57,496 nucleotides of DNA from an uncultured Bacteroidales bacterium. GTDB taxonomy: Bacteria; Bacteroidota; Bacteroidia; Bacteroidales; Paludibacteraceae. The translations under genes and the position numbers were made by a program. Location of the stretch: assembly GCA_902799705.1 (NCBI GenBank), contig CADCBP010000011.1:1-57496 (forward strand), written 5' to 3'. Each line of letters begins with the position of its first letter. The stretch's first letter is position 1. Positions 46,199-55,684 of the stretch are shown one piece after another. Below the pieces are notes generated by a model. It made no database searches. It saw nothing but the letters and a program-made list of their open reading frames with translations, and had not been told where the DNA came from.

Positions 46199-47047
46199 CA
46201 CAAAATAGCTACCATAGGATTTTTTGACGGGGTGCACAAAGGACATCAGTTCTTGTTTTCCCACCTTCGGACGATAGGCGAGGAACGTGGTCTTGCGCCC
46301 CTCATCGTCACGTTCGATGACCATCCGAGAGCGGTGCTGGAATCCGATTATATCCCACAGTTGCTGACTTCCAGAGAAGAGCGCGAGAAACAACTGAACC
46401 AATACGGCGAAGTGCTGATGTTGTCTTTTGCGGAGGTACAACCCCTCACCGCCTTGGAGTTCATGACGCGTCTGCGCGATGAATACGATGTCGCTGCCAT
46501 CCTCATGGGCTACGACCATCGTTTCGGATCCGATAAACTGAAACATCCGCAGGACTACCACCGCATAGGGGAGCAGTGCGGCGTGGAAGTGCTGACGTTA
46601 GGGGAGTATATAGAGAATGAATGGCATGTATCGTCCACGGAGATCCGCTCGGCGCTGGAGAATGGCAATATAGCCATGGCGAACGATTTGTTGGGTCATC
46701 CGTATGTAGTGCGCGGACGTGTGGTGCACGGCAAAGCCATCGGTCGTACCATCGGTTATCCGACAGCGAACATTGCACCGCTGGAACCCCATAAAATCAT
46801 CCCCAAGTCCGGTGTCTATATCGCCCTGGTCAACACGCCTACGCGAGACGATGCACCCGCGTTTGTCAATATTGACGCCAATAAACTGATTGAGGTCTAT
46901 GTCCCTTCGTTCAAGGGCGATCTGTATGACCAGATACTGAAAATCCGCTTCGTGCGGTTCTTGCGCGAAGAGAAACATTTCGATACCTTGGAGGAACTGC
47001 GTGCGCAGATCAAGGAAGATGTTGATAGCATCCTGCGTCTGGCTTGA
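46196..47047 (+). CDS. ribF: Bifunctional riboflavin kinase/FMN adenylyltransferase
   Basis: A 283-residue enzyme making FMN and FAD. The N-terminal nucleotidyltransferase domain has GFFDGVHKGHQFLF (residues 8-21) and MGYDHRFG. The C-terminal kinase domain has VRGRVVHGKAIGRTIGYPTANI and the late KIRFVRFLREEKHF. The length is slightly short but complete. The 3' end overlaps the convergent beta-helix gene by 38 bp. Confidence 0.96.
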   Translation: MHKIATIGFFDGVHKGHQFLFSHLRTIGEERGLAPLIVTFDDHPRAVLESDYIPQLLTSREEREKQLNQYGEVLMLSFAEVQPLTALEFMTRLRDEYDVAAILMGYDHRFGSDKLKHPQDYHRIGEQCGVEVLTLGEYIENEWHVSSTEIRSALENGNIAMANDLLGHPYVVRGRVVHGKAIGRTIGYPTANIAPLEPHKIIPKSGVYIALVNTPTRDDAPAFVNIDANKLIEVYVPSFKGDLYDQILKIRFVRFLREEKHFDTLEELRAQIKEDVDSILRLA

Positions 47048-48524
47048 CCAAAGCGCGTGAGACGCCGTCTCTGTCTATCGGGTAGGGAACGGCAAGCAGA
47101 CTGTCGGCAATGCCGATGGCCGGACTCAGACTGTCCGGATGGAAGTCATAGTAGATATACTCCTTGTATTTGTAGAAATCATTCACGAACAGCTTCGCTG
47201 TGTCGCTCTTCTGCCAATAGGTGTTGTCCCGTGCGTGCGGGATGTCAAGCGTGTCGGTCTTGAGATAATTGCCGATGAACTCTCCCGGATAATACTGGTC
47301 GAAAGGCGTGGCTACAACTAACTGGTTAGGCAGAAAACCGGTGATGATGCTGTTATAAAAAGACGTGGTGGTCGGCATGTTTTTGCTGAGGTTGTCGATA
47401 AACACCGCCGCGACATCTTCTTTCGCCACGGACTGAATGCGGATAGTCGTATAGCCGAAATACGAAGCAACCGTCGTGTGGTAGAATTTCTGTGTACCTC
47501 CGGCGCAGTAAATGCAATAGGAGGCGCAGTTACTGATCTCTGAATTGGTCACCTTGGCATCGGTGTTAATGAGCACCAAACCATACATCGAATGGTTGTG
47601 AATCCGGCACCCGTTCATGGCCAGTTGCGGCAGGGTCGCTCCTTTGCCGTCGTTATAGCAATACAGGCCGATGTTTCCCGAGAGGATATCCACGTACTGC
47701 AGCGAGTATTGCTGCGCAGGTGTGCCCTGCAGGTAAATGCCGTTCCAACTGCCTCCGGCGAACGCGTAGGGTACACTGTCGAAGAGACGGTCCAGGCGGT
47801 CGCCGCGAAAGACGATAGGATTGTTCACCGTGCCGGTCGCCGTCACATCGCCGCCCACGTAGATACAAGCGCCGTTATGCATATATACCATCGTGCCCGC
47901 TTCGAGGAGCATGTTCTCGCGGATGACGAGGGTGTCGTAGATCAAGTACGGTCGTTCTGCCGTGAAAGCCATACTCAGTGTGTCCGTGCGACCGCGACCT
48001 TTCCAGCCGATACGCCTTACGTCCTGGCCGTAGGCCTCTAATTCGACCGCTTGCGTATGACCATTAGAGAGGTGGAAATTTAACCGATCGGTCACCAATA
48101 CCGGATTATCCTGATCCGTAGGATCTATCTCCACGCGAATGAAGACGAACATACTGTCTCCGCCGTTGATCTGTATGTCACGCCAGCGGTCCACGGCCGG
48201 CTCGCCGTCTATATTCACGCGGTAGGCATTGCCCTCATTAAGCCATATACGGTCGATACGCATCGCCGACGCGTTGCGGTTATAGACCATGATCTGTGCT
48301 GTCGCACTCCCTTGCGCCGTGAAGACTGTGTCGAATGAGAGCGTGTCGGTAGAGAACGTCAGACGAAGCGTCGGGTCGTCACTCACGTTGTACTCGCGGC
48401 ATCCCATGAAAAGACATAGGACAAAGGACAAAGGACAAAGGATAGAAATGATTCGTCCTATAGTAACCTGTCTTTTGTCCTTCAGCGAAGCGGTCTTTTG
48501 TCTTTCAGCGAAGCGGTCTTTCAT
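47010..48524 (-). CDS. Lipoprotein with right-handed parallel beta-helix
   Basis: A protein of about 504 residues with lipobox LFMGC (about residue 41) at the end of an unusually long, basic N-terminus. A beta-sandwich-like region (residues 45-165) is followed by a parallel beta-helix (about 200-400: GACIYVGGDVTATGTVNNPIVF, NGCRIHNHSMYGLVLINTDAKVTNSEISNC). It probably binds or cleaves a polysaccharide, but no catalytic residues are recognised. ATG 48524 comes just after the porT stop. The N-terminus is made from a 23-bp tandem repeat and a CTTTGTC heptamer array. Confidence 0.8.
   Translation of the reverse strand: MKDRFAERQKTASLKDKRQVTIGRIISILCPLSFVLCLFMGCREYNVSDDPTLRLTFSTDTLSFDTVFTAQGSATAQIMVYNRNASAMRIDRIWLNEGNAYRVNIDGEPAVDRWRDIQINGGDSMFVFIRVEIDPTDQDNPVLVTDRLNFHLSNGHTQAVELEAYGQDVRRIGWKGRGRTDTLSMAFTAERPYLIYDTLVIRENMLLEAGTMVYMHNGACIYVGGDVTATGTVNNPIVFRGDRLDRLFDSVPYAFAGGSWNGIYLQGTPAQQYSLQYVDILSGNIGLYCYNDGKGATLPQLAMNGCRIHNHSMYGLVLINTDAKVTNSEISNCASYCIYCAGGTQKFYHTTVASYFGYTTIRIQSVAKEDVAAVFIDNLSKNMPTTTSFYNSIITGFLPNQLVVATPFDQYYPGEFIGNYLKTDTLDIPHARDNTYWQKSDTAKLFVNDFYKYKEYIYYDFHPDSLSPAIGIADSLLAVPYPIDRDGVSRALVKPDAGCYQHLP
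48413..48524. repeat. Heptamer array and 23-bp tandem repeat encoding a lipoprotein signal
   Basis: 48413-48440 has GACATAG then GACAAAG three times, read on the minus strand as ILCPLSFVLC, the hydrophobic core before the lipobox. 48470-48520 holds two copies of a 23-bp unit (containing CAGCGAAGCGG) that differ at one base and encode the basic N-region. Confidence 0.85.
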
Positions 48525-48525
48525 C

Positions 48526-49293
48526 TTATTCAAAATTGAAGGTCAGACATACACAATGACTTGTCATGCGCGAGATGGCGTCTGTATAAAGGAAGTCCTG
48601 CGGCGCCAGTTCCATACGGCCGGCAGTAGGGGTCAGTTGGTTGGCAAAGCCGATACGATAGGTGATCTCGGGACATAACTTGAACCATGTGAAGTACAGA
48701 TCTACACCAAAACCCACCTCGCAGAAATAATCCATGGTATTCAATAATACAGGATTTTCATGATCGCGACTCGCGTTGCAACTGATGCCGCCGCCGGCTA
48801 TCACGTACGGCCGGTAGTTGCCCTCGCGTTCTGCGGACCATTTGAGATAGAAGGGCAGATAGATGGGAATGGCGAGTACGTCGATGTCTGCAGCGTATTT
48901 GCCCGGAGTACCGATAACAGGCCTTCCGCTCTCGGACTTGTAGTGAATGGTTCGGCTCGTGAAGAGCAAACCCGGACAGAATCGCAGGTTGAGGTATTTG
49001 CACAAACGCAAGTCCGTCACAAAACCTACATGAAAGCCGGGCAGGAGTGTACTGACACGAGCATGGTAGATATCAACGTCGCCGGTTACAGGATTCGTAA
49101 TCGGCAATTCGCTGTCCGTGATCTGGAAAGTACCGAAGTTGACTCCCAACTGGAAACCGAAGTGGAAGAGCTTGTCATCCGCATACGGTCTGTTCTGCGC
49201 TACCTGTGCAGAGCATAATGAAAATTGAAAACTGAAAATTGAAAGGACCATCAGTCCCAACAATCTTCCTACTATGTTCCTATATCCTTTCAC
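48526..49293 (-). CDS. porT: PorT, type IX secretion outer-membrane protein
   Basis: A 255-residue outer-membrane barrel. Family features are ENRPYADxK-like QNRPYADDKLFHFGFQLGVN, then STLLPGFHVGFVTDLRLCKYLNLRF, YLPFYLKWSAEREGNYRPYVIAGG, and the terminal strand VCLTFNFE with C-terminal aromatic. PorT is needed for T9SS-dependent export. The signal peptide core VLSIFSFQFSLCSAQ is heptamer-encoded. The start is GTG in the array at 49293, because the internal Met at 49251 would lack the basic N-region. Confidence 0.88.
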   Translation of the reverse strand: MKGYRNIVGRLLGLMVLSIFSFQFSLCSAQVAQNRPYADDKLFHFGFQLGVNFGTFQITDSELPITNPVTGDVDIYHARVSTLLPGFHVGFVTDLRLCKYLNLRFCPGLLFTSRTIHYKSESGRPVIGTPGKYAADIDVLAIPIYLPFYLKWSAEREGNYRPYVIAGGGISCNASRDHENPVLLNTMDYFCEVGFGVDLYFTWFKLCPEITYRIGFANQLTPTAGRMELAPQDFLYTDAISRMTSHCVCLTFNFE

Positions 49294-49322
49294 CTTTCAC
49301 CTTTCACCTTTCACCTTTCAAC
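49217..49322. repeat. Heptamer arrays at the 5' end of porT
   Basis: 49217-49244 (AATGAAA, ATTGAAA, ACTGAAA, ATTGAAA) encodes the signal peptide core. 49285-49322 (CTTTCAC, five units) fills the gap to the TonB-type receptor gene and holds the porT start. The segment between matches the TPR gene's 5' end. Confidence 0.9.
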
Positions 49323-51899
49323 TTAGAATCCGCTATCCGTGTTGCTGTTTCCACTATCGTCGAAGTCCTCATTGCCGCCACCGAAGTCTCCGTCCGGACG
49401 CTGTCTGCGGCGACCTTGTTGGTTTCCGAAGTTATAGGTCACAGTCAGGCTGATACTACGACTGTGCCATCTATTCTCACTGTATTGCCAGAATCCGTCA
49501 CCCCAGGTCGTGTTTCTGCGCGCACGGCTGTCGAGGATATCGCGCACGTTAAGCGCCAGCGCCAACTGTTTGTTGAGGAAGGTGTGACGTAAACCGATAT
49601 CGAGCGAGTAACTGTGGCTTGTCGTACCTTGTGCTACGACGCGCGGCGAGCGGTAAGCGGCAGTGATTTGTCCGCTGAAGTTCTTCGTAAAGAGGAACTG
49701 CGCGTTGACGCGTACCGAACCCGCCAGGATGTTCTGACCTGGTAGATGAACAGGTATCGTGTCGCCTAAGTGGTACATCTCCTGATCTACTGCCGCGATG
49801 TTATTCCAATAGAAGTTGGCACTTGTCGTCAATTGCAGCAACTCGCCGAACAGGCGGTTCTTGGCGACCAATTCGACACCTAACTCCTGACGCGTGGCGA
49901 CATTGAGATAGGTGTTCTTCATCGTCTGTCCGTCTTTGTCCATGTACTTGACGTTCTGCACGGCTCCCTCGCGGTATCTCCAGAAGATGCCTGCGGAGAG
50001 CGTGTGACGTTCCCATGTCTTGAGATAGTTCAACTCGAGGTTGTTGGAGTAGGCGGGTAACAGATTGACATTACCATAACTGATGTTTGTCGAGTCGCTG
50101 AAATCCATACGCGGGTTGATTTGGTGTCCCCACGGACGGTTCACGCGGCGCGTGTAGTTCAACTGTAACTCGTTCCCATGCCCGAAGTCATAACCGATAT
50201 ACGCACTCGGGAAGAGTTGGAAATAGCTGGTGTCTTTCTTGTTTTCCATGCCCGCGTACGAGTCTTTGACATTACCATCCTTGTCTTTGTAGAACGACTC
50301 TAAATGGCGCATGTAATACTCGCCGCGCAGGCCTACTTGCAGCGATAACTTGTCCCAGAAACGGTTACCGTACGTCACGTAGAAGGCATGGTTCTGAGTC
50401 AGGCCGCTTGCGTCGGAGAAATAGTCGTACATCTCGTTAATATGCGAGCCGTCGGCATTATTGTTATGCGCGTCCGCCCAAGTGTTGCTCCAAGAGCGGG
50501 AGTAGTCATAACCGGCTTCCAAGCGGCTCTGAGGTGTCGGTTTCCATTCATAGTCCGCTTTCACCTCGATGTTCTGACCTTTGCTGAGGTTCGTCTGGTC
50601 CTGGTACGTGGTGTCGAAGAGGTCGGTTCCCAAACGGTGGTCAGCCTGCTGGTAATCCGTCAACTGGTTCCAGCCGAAGTTATTGTATGTACCGCTTACG
50701 TATAGTTTATGTTCGTCCCTCTCGAAGGTGTAGTCGAGAGTAGCCAGTCCGCCGGGGTGATAACCGTTGGAGTGCTGGTCGCGCCAGTAGTCACGCAGGA
50801 TGTTGCCGGACTTGTCGGTCAGGGTGTACAGACGATGGTTCGTACCGTAGTTATTGAATACGCGCGGCTCGCTGACCATGCCGAAACCTGATACACCGAT
50901 GGTATGACCTTCCGCCACGTGGAAGTTCAGCCCTGCACGGCCGAAGATACCGCCGCCTCGATGGGACTGATGACCCTCTTGTTTCAAATGGCTGTCGATG
51001 AGCGTGCTGTCCAGGACAGCTGTACCCGTACCGGTCAGGTTATAACGGTCTGTGATACTACCGCCGTTGCTTGTGTAATAGCGGTAACCGACGTTGAAAT
51101 AACCGTCAACAGGACCGGCGTTGAAGTTAATGCTGAAACTCAGGTTTCCTCCGGGTGGCACGTTCCACGGCGCAGCGAGGGAGTAGTTGATACCGGCCTG
51201 CAAGGAGCCGTAGAAGCCCGCAGCGCGGTCTTTCTTCATCACGAGGTTGATGATACCCGATGTGCCTTCCGGACTGAATTTGGCGGAAGGGTTGGTGATG
51301 AGTTCGATCTTCTCGATGGTGCCGGCGGGCATCTGTTGCAGCACTTGACCGCGGTTCTCCGAGGTCAGTCCTGCCGGCTTGCCGTTGATCCATATCTCGA
51401 CATCTTCGCTGTTACGCAGACTGATGTTGCCTTCCTGGTCCACTTCCACCGACGGGATGTTCTCTAACACATCCGACACCGATGCACCGGCGGATGCGAT
51501 GTTCTGGTCAACGGTGAACACTTTCTTGTCCAACTCGAAGCGCATCGAGCTGCCTTGTCCGACAACCTCTACGTCTTGAAGCACTTTACTGTCTTCTTTC
51601 AGCGCAAAGCGTACAGTCACGGGCTTGCCGGCAACCGTCACTTCGCGGCGTTGCTCGCTGTAACCCATGAATGATGCTACCAGCGTATAACTGCCGTCTG
51701 CCAGGTTGAGGGTGAACTCGCCTTTCTCGTCCGTCACGGTACCGCTGACCGGGGTAGGGTCGGTACCTTTGAGCACACTGACATTGGCAAAGTCAATGGC
51801 TTGCTTTGTGCCGGCGTCTATTACTTTTCCGGTCACCTTAGCCGCATAAGTGCTGCTTACCAACACTATGAGACTGAGAAGTACTACTAATCGTTTCAT
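49323..51899 (-). CDS. TonB-dependent-receptor-like outer-membrane protein with CarboxypepD_reg domain
   Basis: An 858-residue protein with a signal peptide (VSSTYAA). A carboxypeptidase-regulatory-like domain (GKVIDAGTKQAIDFANVSVLKG, residues 24-105) is followed by a plug domain (SVSDVLENIPSVEVDQEGNISLRNSEDVEIWINGKPAG) and a large barrel. The C-terminal tail is Gly/Asn/Asp-rich (GRRRQRPDGDFGGGNEDF). It belongs to the outer membrane beta-barrel group that lacks a SusD partner, and none is seen here. The substrate is unknown. A 160-bp telomere-like heptamer array precedes its start. Confidence 0.9.
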   Translation of the reverse strand: MKRLVVLLSLIVLVSSTYAAKVTGKVIDAGTKQAIDFANVSVLKGTDPTPVSGTVTDEKGEFTLNLADGSYTLVASFMGYSEQRREVTVAGKPVTVRFALKEDSKVLQDVEVVGQGSSMRFELDKKVFTVDQNIASAGASVSDVLENIPSVEVDQEGNISLRNSEDVEIWINGKPAGLTSENRGQVLQQMPAGTIEKIELITNPSAKFSPEGTSGIINLVMKKDRAAGFYGSLQAGINYSLAAPWNVPPGGNLSFSINFNAGPVDGYFNVGYRYYTSNGGSITDRYNLTGTGTAVLDSTLIDSHLKQEGHQSHRGGGIFGRAGLNFHVAEGHTIGVSGFGMVSEPRVFNNYGTNHRLYTLTDKSGNILRDYWRDQHSNGYHPGGLATLDYTFERDEHKLYVSGTYNNFGWNQLTDYQQADHRLGTDLFDTTYQDQTNLSKGQNIEVKADYEWKPTPQSRLEAGYDYSRSWSNTWADAHNNNADGSHINEMYDYFSDASGLTQNHAFYVTYGNRFWDKLSLQVGLRGEYYMRHLESFYKDKDGNVKDSYAGMENKKDTSYFQLFPSAYIGYDFGHGNELQLNYTRRVNRPWGHQINPRMDFSDSTNISYGNVNLLPAYSNNLELNYLKTWERHTLSAGIFWRYREGAVQNVKYMDKDGQTMKNTYLNVATRQELGVELVAKNRLFGELLQLTTSANFYWNNIAAVDQEMYHLGDTIPVHLPGQNILAGSVRVNAQFLFTKNFSGQITAAYRSPRVVAQGTTSHSYSLDIGLRHTFLNKQLALALNVRDILDSRARRNTTWGDGFWQYSENRWHSRSISLTVTYNFGNQQGRRRQRPDGDFGGGNEDFDDSGNSNTDSGF

Positions 51900-51906
51900 A
51901 TTTTCT

Positions 51907-52067
51907 TAAACTAATACCTAAATCCTAACCCCTAAATTCTAAATCCTAAACCCTAAACCCTAAACCCTAAACCCTAAATCCTAAATCCTAAACCCTAAAT
52001 CCTAAATCCTAAATCTTAAACCCTAAATCCTAAACCCTAAATCCTAAACCCTAAACCCTAAACCCCT
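51907..52067. repeat. Telomere-like heptamer array CCCTAAA / CCTAAAT, about 22 units
   Basis: The array is a mix of CCCTAAA and TCCTAAA units. Four perfect CCCTAAA units occur at 51951-51978. It lies between aroQ and the TonB-type receptor gene, so on the sense strand of both it reads GGGTTTA and could form a G-quadruplex in the receptor's mRNA leader. Its right end encodes the last residues and stop of aroQ. Confidence 0.95.
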
Positions 52068-52503
52068 GAATCCATTTCACGGCTTCAACATACCCCTCTG
52101 TTCCATGACCTATTATACTATGCGCGCACACGTCCGTGAGCAGACTTGTCTGCCGGAACGGCTCGCGCTTGGTGATATCGCTTATATGCACTTCCACCAC
52201 CGGTACTTCGCTTTCCTCCACAGCATCGCGCAGCGCCACGCTCGTATGACTGTACCCGCCGGCATTCAGCACGATACCGGAGTATCCTCCATTCGCCTCT
52301 TGTATCCAGTCAATCAGGTCTCCTTCGTGGTTCGACTGCTTATAGATCAAATGGACGTCCGGCAGAGTCCGTTGGATTTCCAACAAAATCTGTGCCATCG
52401 TCTTTGAGCCGTATATCTCCGGCTTTCTCAAACCCAGACGATTCAAATTCGGACCATTCAATATTAAAATTGAAAATTGAAAATTGAAAGTTGAAAGGTT
52501 CAT
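52051..52503 (-). CDS. aroQ: Type II 3-dehydroquinate dehydratase
   Basis: A 150-residue enzyme of the shikimate pathway. The core motifs are ILILNGPNLNRLGLRKPEIYG (with the Asn and catalytic Tyr region), NHEGDLIDWIQEA, LNAGGYSHTSVALRDA, VEVHISDITKREPFR and SIIGHGTEGY. Relatives start directly at the ILNGPNLN strand, while here ten extra residues (MNLSTFNFQFS) are encoded by heptamers and are the only route to an ATG. The end GFRV and stop lie in the telomere-like array. It overlaps the four-helix gene by ATGA. Confidence 0.95.
   Translation of the reverse strand: MNLSTFNFQFSILILNGPNLNRLGLRKPEIYGSKTMAQILLEIQRTLPDVHLIYKQSNHEGDLIDWIQEANGGYSGIVLNAGGYSHTSVALRDAVEESEVPVVEVHISDITKREPFRQTSLLTDVCAHSIIGHGTEGYVEAVKWIQGFRV
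52461..52502. repeat. Heptamer array (ATTGAAA) encoding the AroQ N-terminus
   Basis: About four ATTGAAA/GTTGAAA units cover the aroQ start and its first ten codons. Confidence 0.85.
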
Positions 52504-52841
52504 GGCTTTTTCTTGAGTTTTTTTACAATCGAAACCAAAATCGCGATAATTTCTTTTAAATCTTCGTCTAATGATTTATATTCTTGTTCGGTTATAAGTT
52601 CAGAACGAAAAAGAACTTCCAACCAGTACTGGGTTTCATCTGCTTCTTTTAAGGCAATATTCATTTTGGATAGATAGTCAGGATCAGTTTGGGCATTTTT
52701 GCTCTCTCGTACATTTGCACCAATGCTTGTACCACTTCGAAGGATTTGTTTACTCAAAACAAATTCTTTTTTATCCGTGCACAAGTACTTGTAAAAGTTT
52801 ACAATACGAACGGCAAAGTCCAAAGTTTTTTGACGTATCAT
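52500..52841 (-). CDS. Four-helix bundle protein (S23/TIGR02436 family)
   Basis: A 113-residue helical protein. Family features are LDFAVRIVNFYKYL, LSKQILRSGTSIGANVRES, DYLSKMNIALKEADETQYWLEVLF, and ELDEDLKEI-like SLDEDLKEIIAILVSIVKKL. Relatives are found in 23S rRNA insertions and as the Avd protein of diversity-generating retroelements; no reverse transcriptase is present here. It is AT-rich against its neighbours, flanked by heptamer arrays, and inserted between aroQ and rho. ATG 52841 is chosen. Confidence 0.88.
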   Translation of the reverse strand: MIRQKTLDFAVRIVNFYKYLCTDKKEFVLSKQILRSGTSIGANVRESKNAQTDPDYLSKMNIALKEADETQYWLEVLFRSELITEQEYKSLDEDLKEIIAILVSIVKKLKKKP

Positions 52842-52845
52842 GCTT

Positions 52846-52912
52846 CCTTTCACCTTTCACTTTTCACTTTTCACTTTTCACCTTTCACCTTTCACCTTTC
52901 ACCTTTCACCTT

Positions 52913-52916
<4 letters not shown>
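52846..52916. repeat. Heptamer array CTTTCAC/TTTTCAC, about 10 units
   Basis: A 70-bp array that fills the whole gap between rho and the four-helix gene. The last unit supplies the rho stop TGA on the minus strand. Confidence 0.95.
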
Positions 52917-54757
<1,841 letters not shown>

Positions 54758-54822
54758 AAATTCAATATAGTGTATGTACTTGAAAAATCATCTGTCAGAA
54801 AGAACTCCAACAAAATCGGCTG

Positions 54823-54854
54823 CAAAGGTACAACTTTTTTTTGAATTATGCAAA
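54823..54854 (-). promoter_or_regulatory. Promoter of rho
   Basis: On the minus strand TTTG at 54854-54851 and TACCTTTG at 54830-54823 are separated by 20 bp. The region just upstream is the dispersed repeat shared with hppA. Confidence 0.8.
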
Positions 54855-54887
54855 TATTTTTGATAGAAAAAAACATATAAAACACGC
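54847..54887 (-). repeat. Dispersed promoter repeat, copy upstream of rho
   Basis: 39 of 41 bases match 246-286 upstream of hppA in the same orientation relative to the gene. The other half of that repeat is at 55141-55167. Confidence 0.8.
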
Positions 54888-55140
54888 AGACGCGCAAAAA
54901 CATATAAAAAATATTGTAGTAAATCAAAAACGCGGCGGGCGAGGGAAGTACATAAAACTAAATAAACCCCTCCGCCGAGAATATGCCTTAACAGGTTATC
55001 CGCGTTCCGCGCCCCACCGCGCACTTAAAAGTAAACTTTTCGTGCACGATAGGGCATCGAACCGCACCTCCTACGGAGGTACATTCCCGCCGAAGGCGAT
55101 AAACATAGATAAAGTTTATTGGTTATCGCCCTGCCTTAAA
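54888..55140. other. Segment splitting the dispersed repeat, rich in hairpins
   Basis: No gene is seen. The segment separates two repeat halves that are contiguous upstream of hppA, and it is bordered by the related 9-mers GCGTGTTTT and GCGTATTTT (minus strand). It contains hairpins such as ACCTCC/GGAGGT at 55066-55080 and GGCGATAA/TTATCGCC at 55095-55130. It may be an insertion with a 9-bp duplication, or the hppA copy may be a deletion. Confidence 0.45.
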
Positions 55141-55684
55141 AAAATACGCTTCGCTCACAAAAATGTCAAAAAATGAAGCCCCCCGACCCCCTTAAAGGGG
55201 AGAGGCTGTCGCAATGATGCGACAGAAGGGAAAGACGAGAGCCCCCGGCCCCTAAAGGGGAGAGAAATTAAAAATTAAAAATTTGAGGTGAGTAAAAAAA
55301 AAGAGCACCCCGAAGGGTGTGTAGTGGAGCTTCGCTCCGTTTATTGCCTGCGGCAGTTTATTGCCCTACGGGCGTTTATAGGGTTTATTGCCCTGCGGGC
55401 GTTTAAACGCGACCTTTGGGCGCACTAACGGCGTCAGCCAATAAACAGAGCGGAGCCCGCAAATGCGGACTCCGCTTGTGCTACACGCGAGCCTTGCTCG
55501 CTTAGTTGCCGTGCTGCTCGTCGTACGCGTCACCGCATACTTTCCGCGCGGGCAAACCCCTCGTACATGTACCAAAGTTGCTCGATTCGGATTACCACTG
55601 GCAATCCTCCGTGTTTTAGTAGTAAGTACTCGGGGCAGCACCGCTTTCCCCAAAAATTAAAATTTCCGGGGACCCCGTGGTCCG
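55141..55684. repeat. Gene-free hairpin cluster
   Basis: Contents in order: the 27-bp hppA-type repeat (55141-55167); two copies of a CCCC(T)TAAAGGGGAGAG element (about 55188 and 55248) with hairpin CTGTCGCA/TGCGACAG between (55206-55225); a TTAAAAA heptamer stretch (about 55265); then GAGCTTCGCTC and three GTTTATTGCC-type hairpin units (55340-55405). A 12-bp stem GCGGAGCCCGCA/TGCGGACTCCGC (55450-55475) and GCGAGC/GCTCGC (55487-55501) follow. A short duplicate of the 3' end of the next gene lies at 55503-55540. Confidence 0.65.
55503..55545 (-). pseudogene. Fragment duplicating the 3' end of the 55685 gene
   Basis: Read on the minus strand, the last codons before TAA give VCGDAYDEQHGN, against VCGAEYDQQHGN at the end of the 55685-56074 gene. 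Upstream of these codons the frame has stops and no further similarity that I can see. It is either the remnant of a tandem paralogue or a copied 3' end. Confidence 0.55.

Noticed and set aside
51907-52067. A true telomere or contaminating plant sequence
   Set aside because: The array is flanked directly by bacterial aroQ and a TonB-type receptor gene, encodes the aroQ stop, and is one of many heptamer arrays in the window.
52500-52841. Diversity-generating retroelement based on the Avd-like protein
   Set aside because: No reverse transcriptase gene and no template/variable repeat pair is visible in the window.
55030-55080. tRNA-like T-arm (GGTTCGATGCC on the minus strand)
   Set aside because: No matching acceptor stem, anticodon arm or CCA end could be found around it.
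55366-55653. 95-codon frame over the hairpin cluster
   Set aside because: It runs through stem-loops and is out of frame with the only protein-level match in that region.
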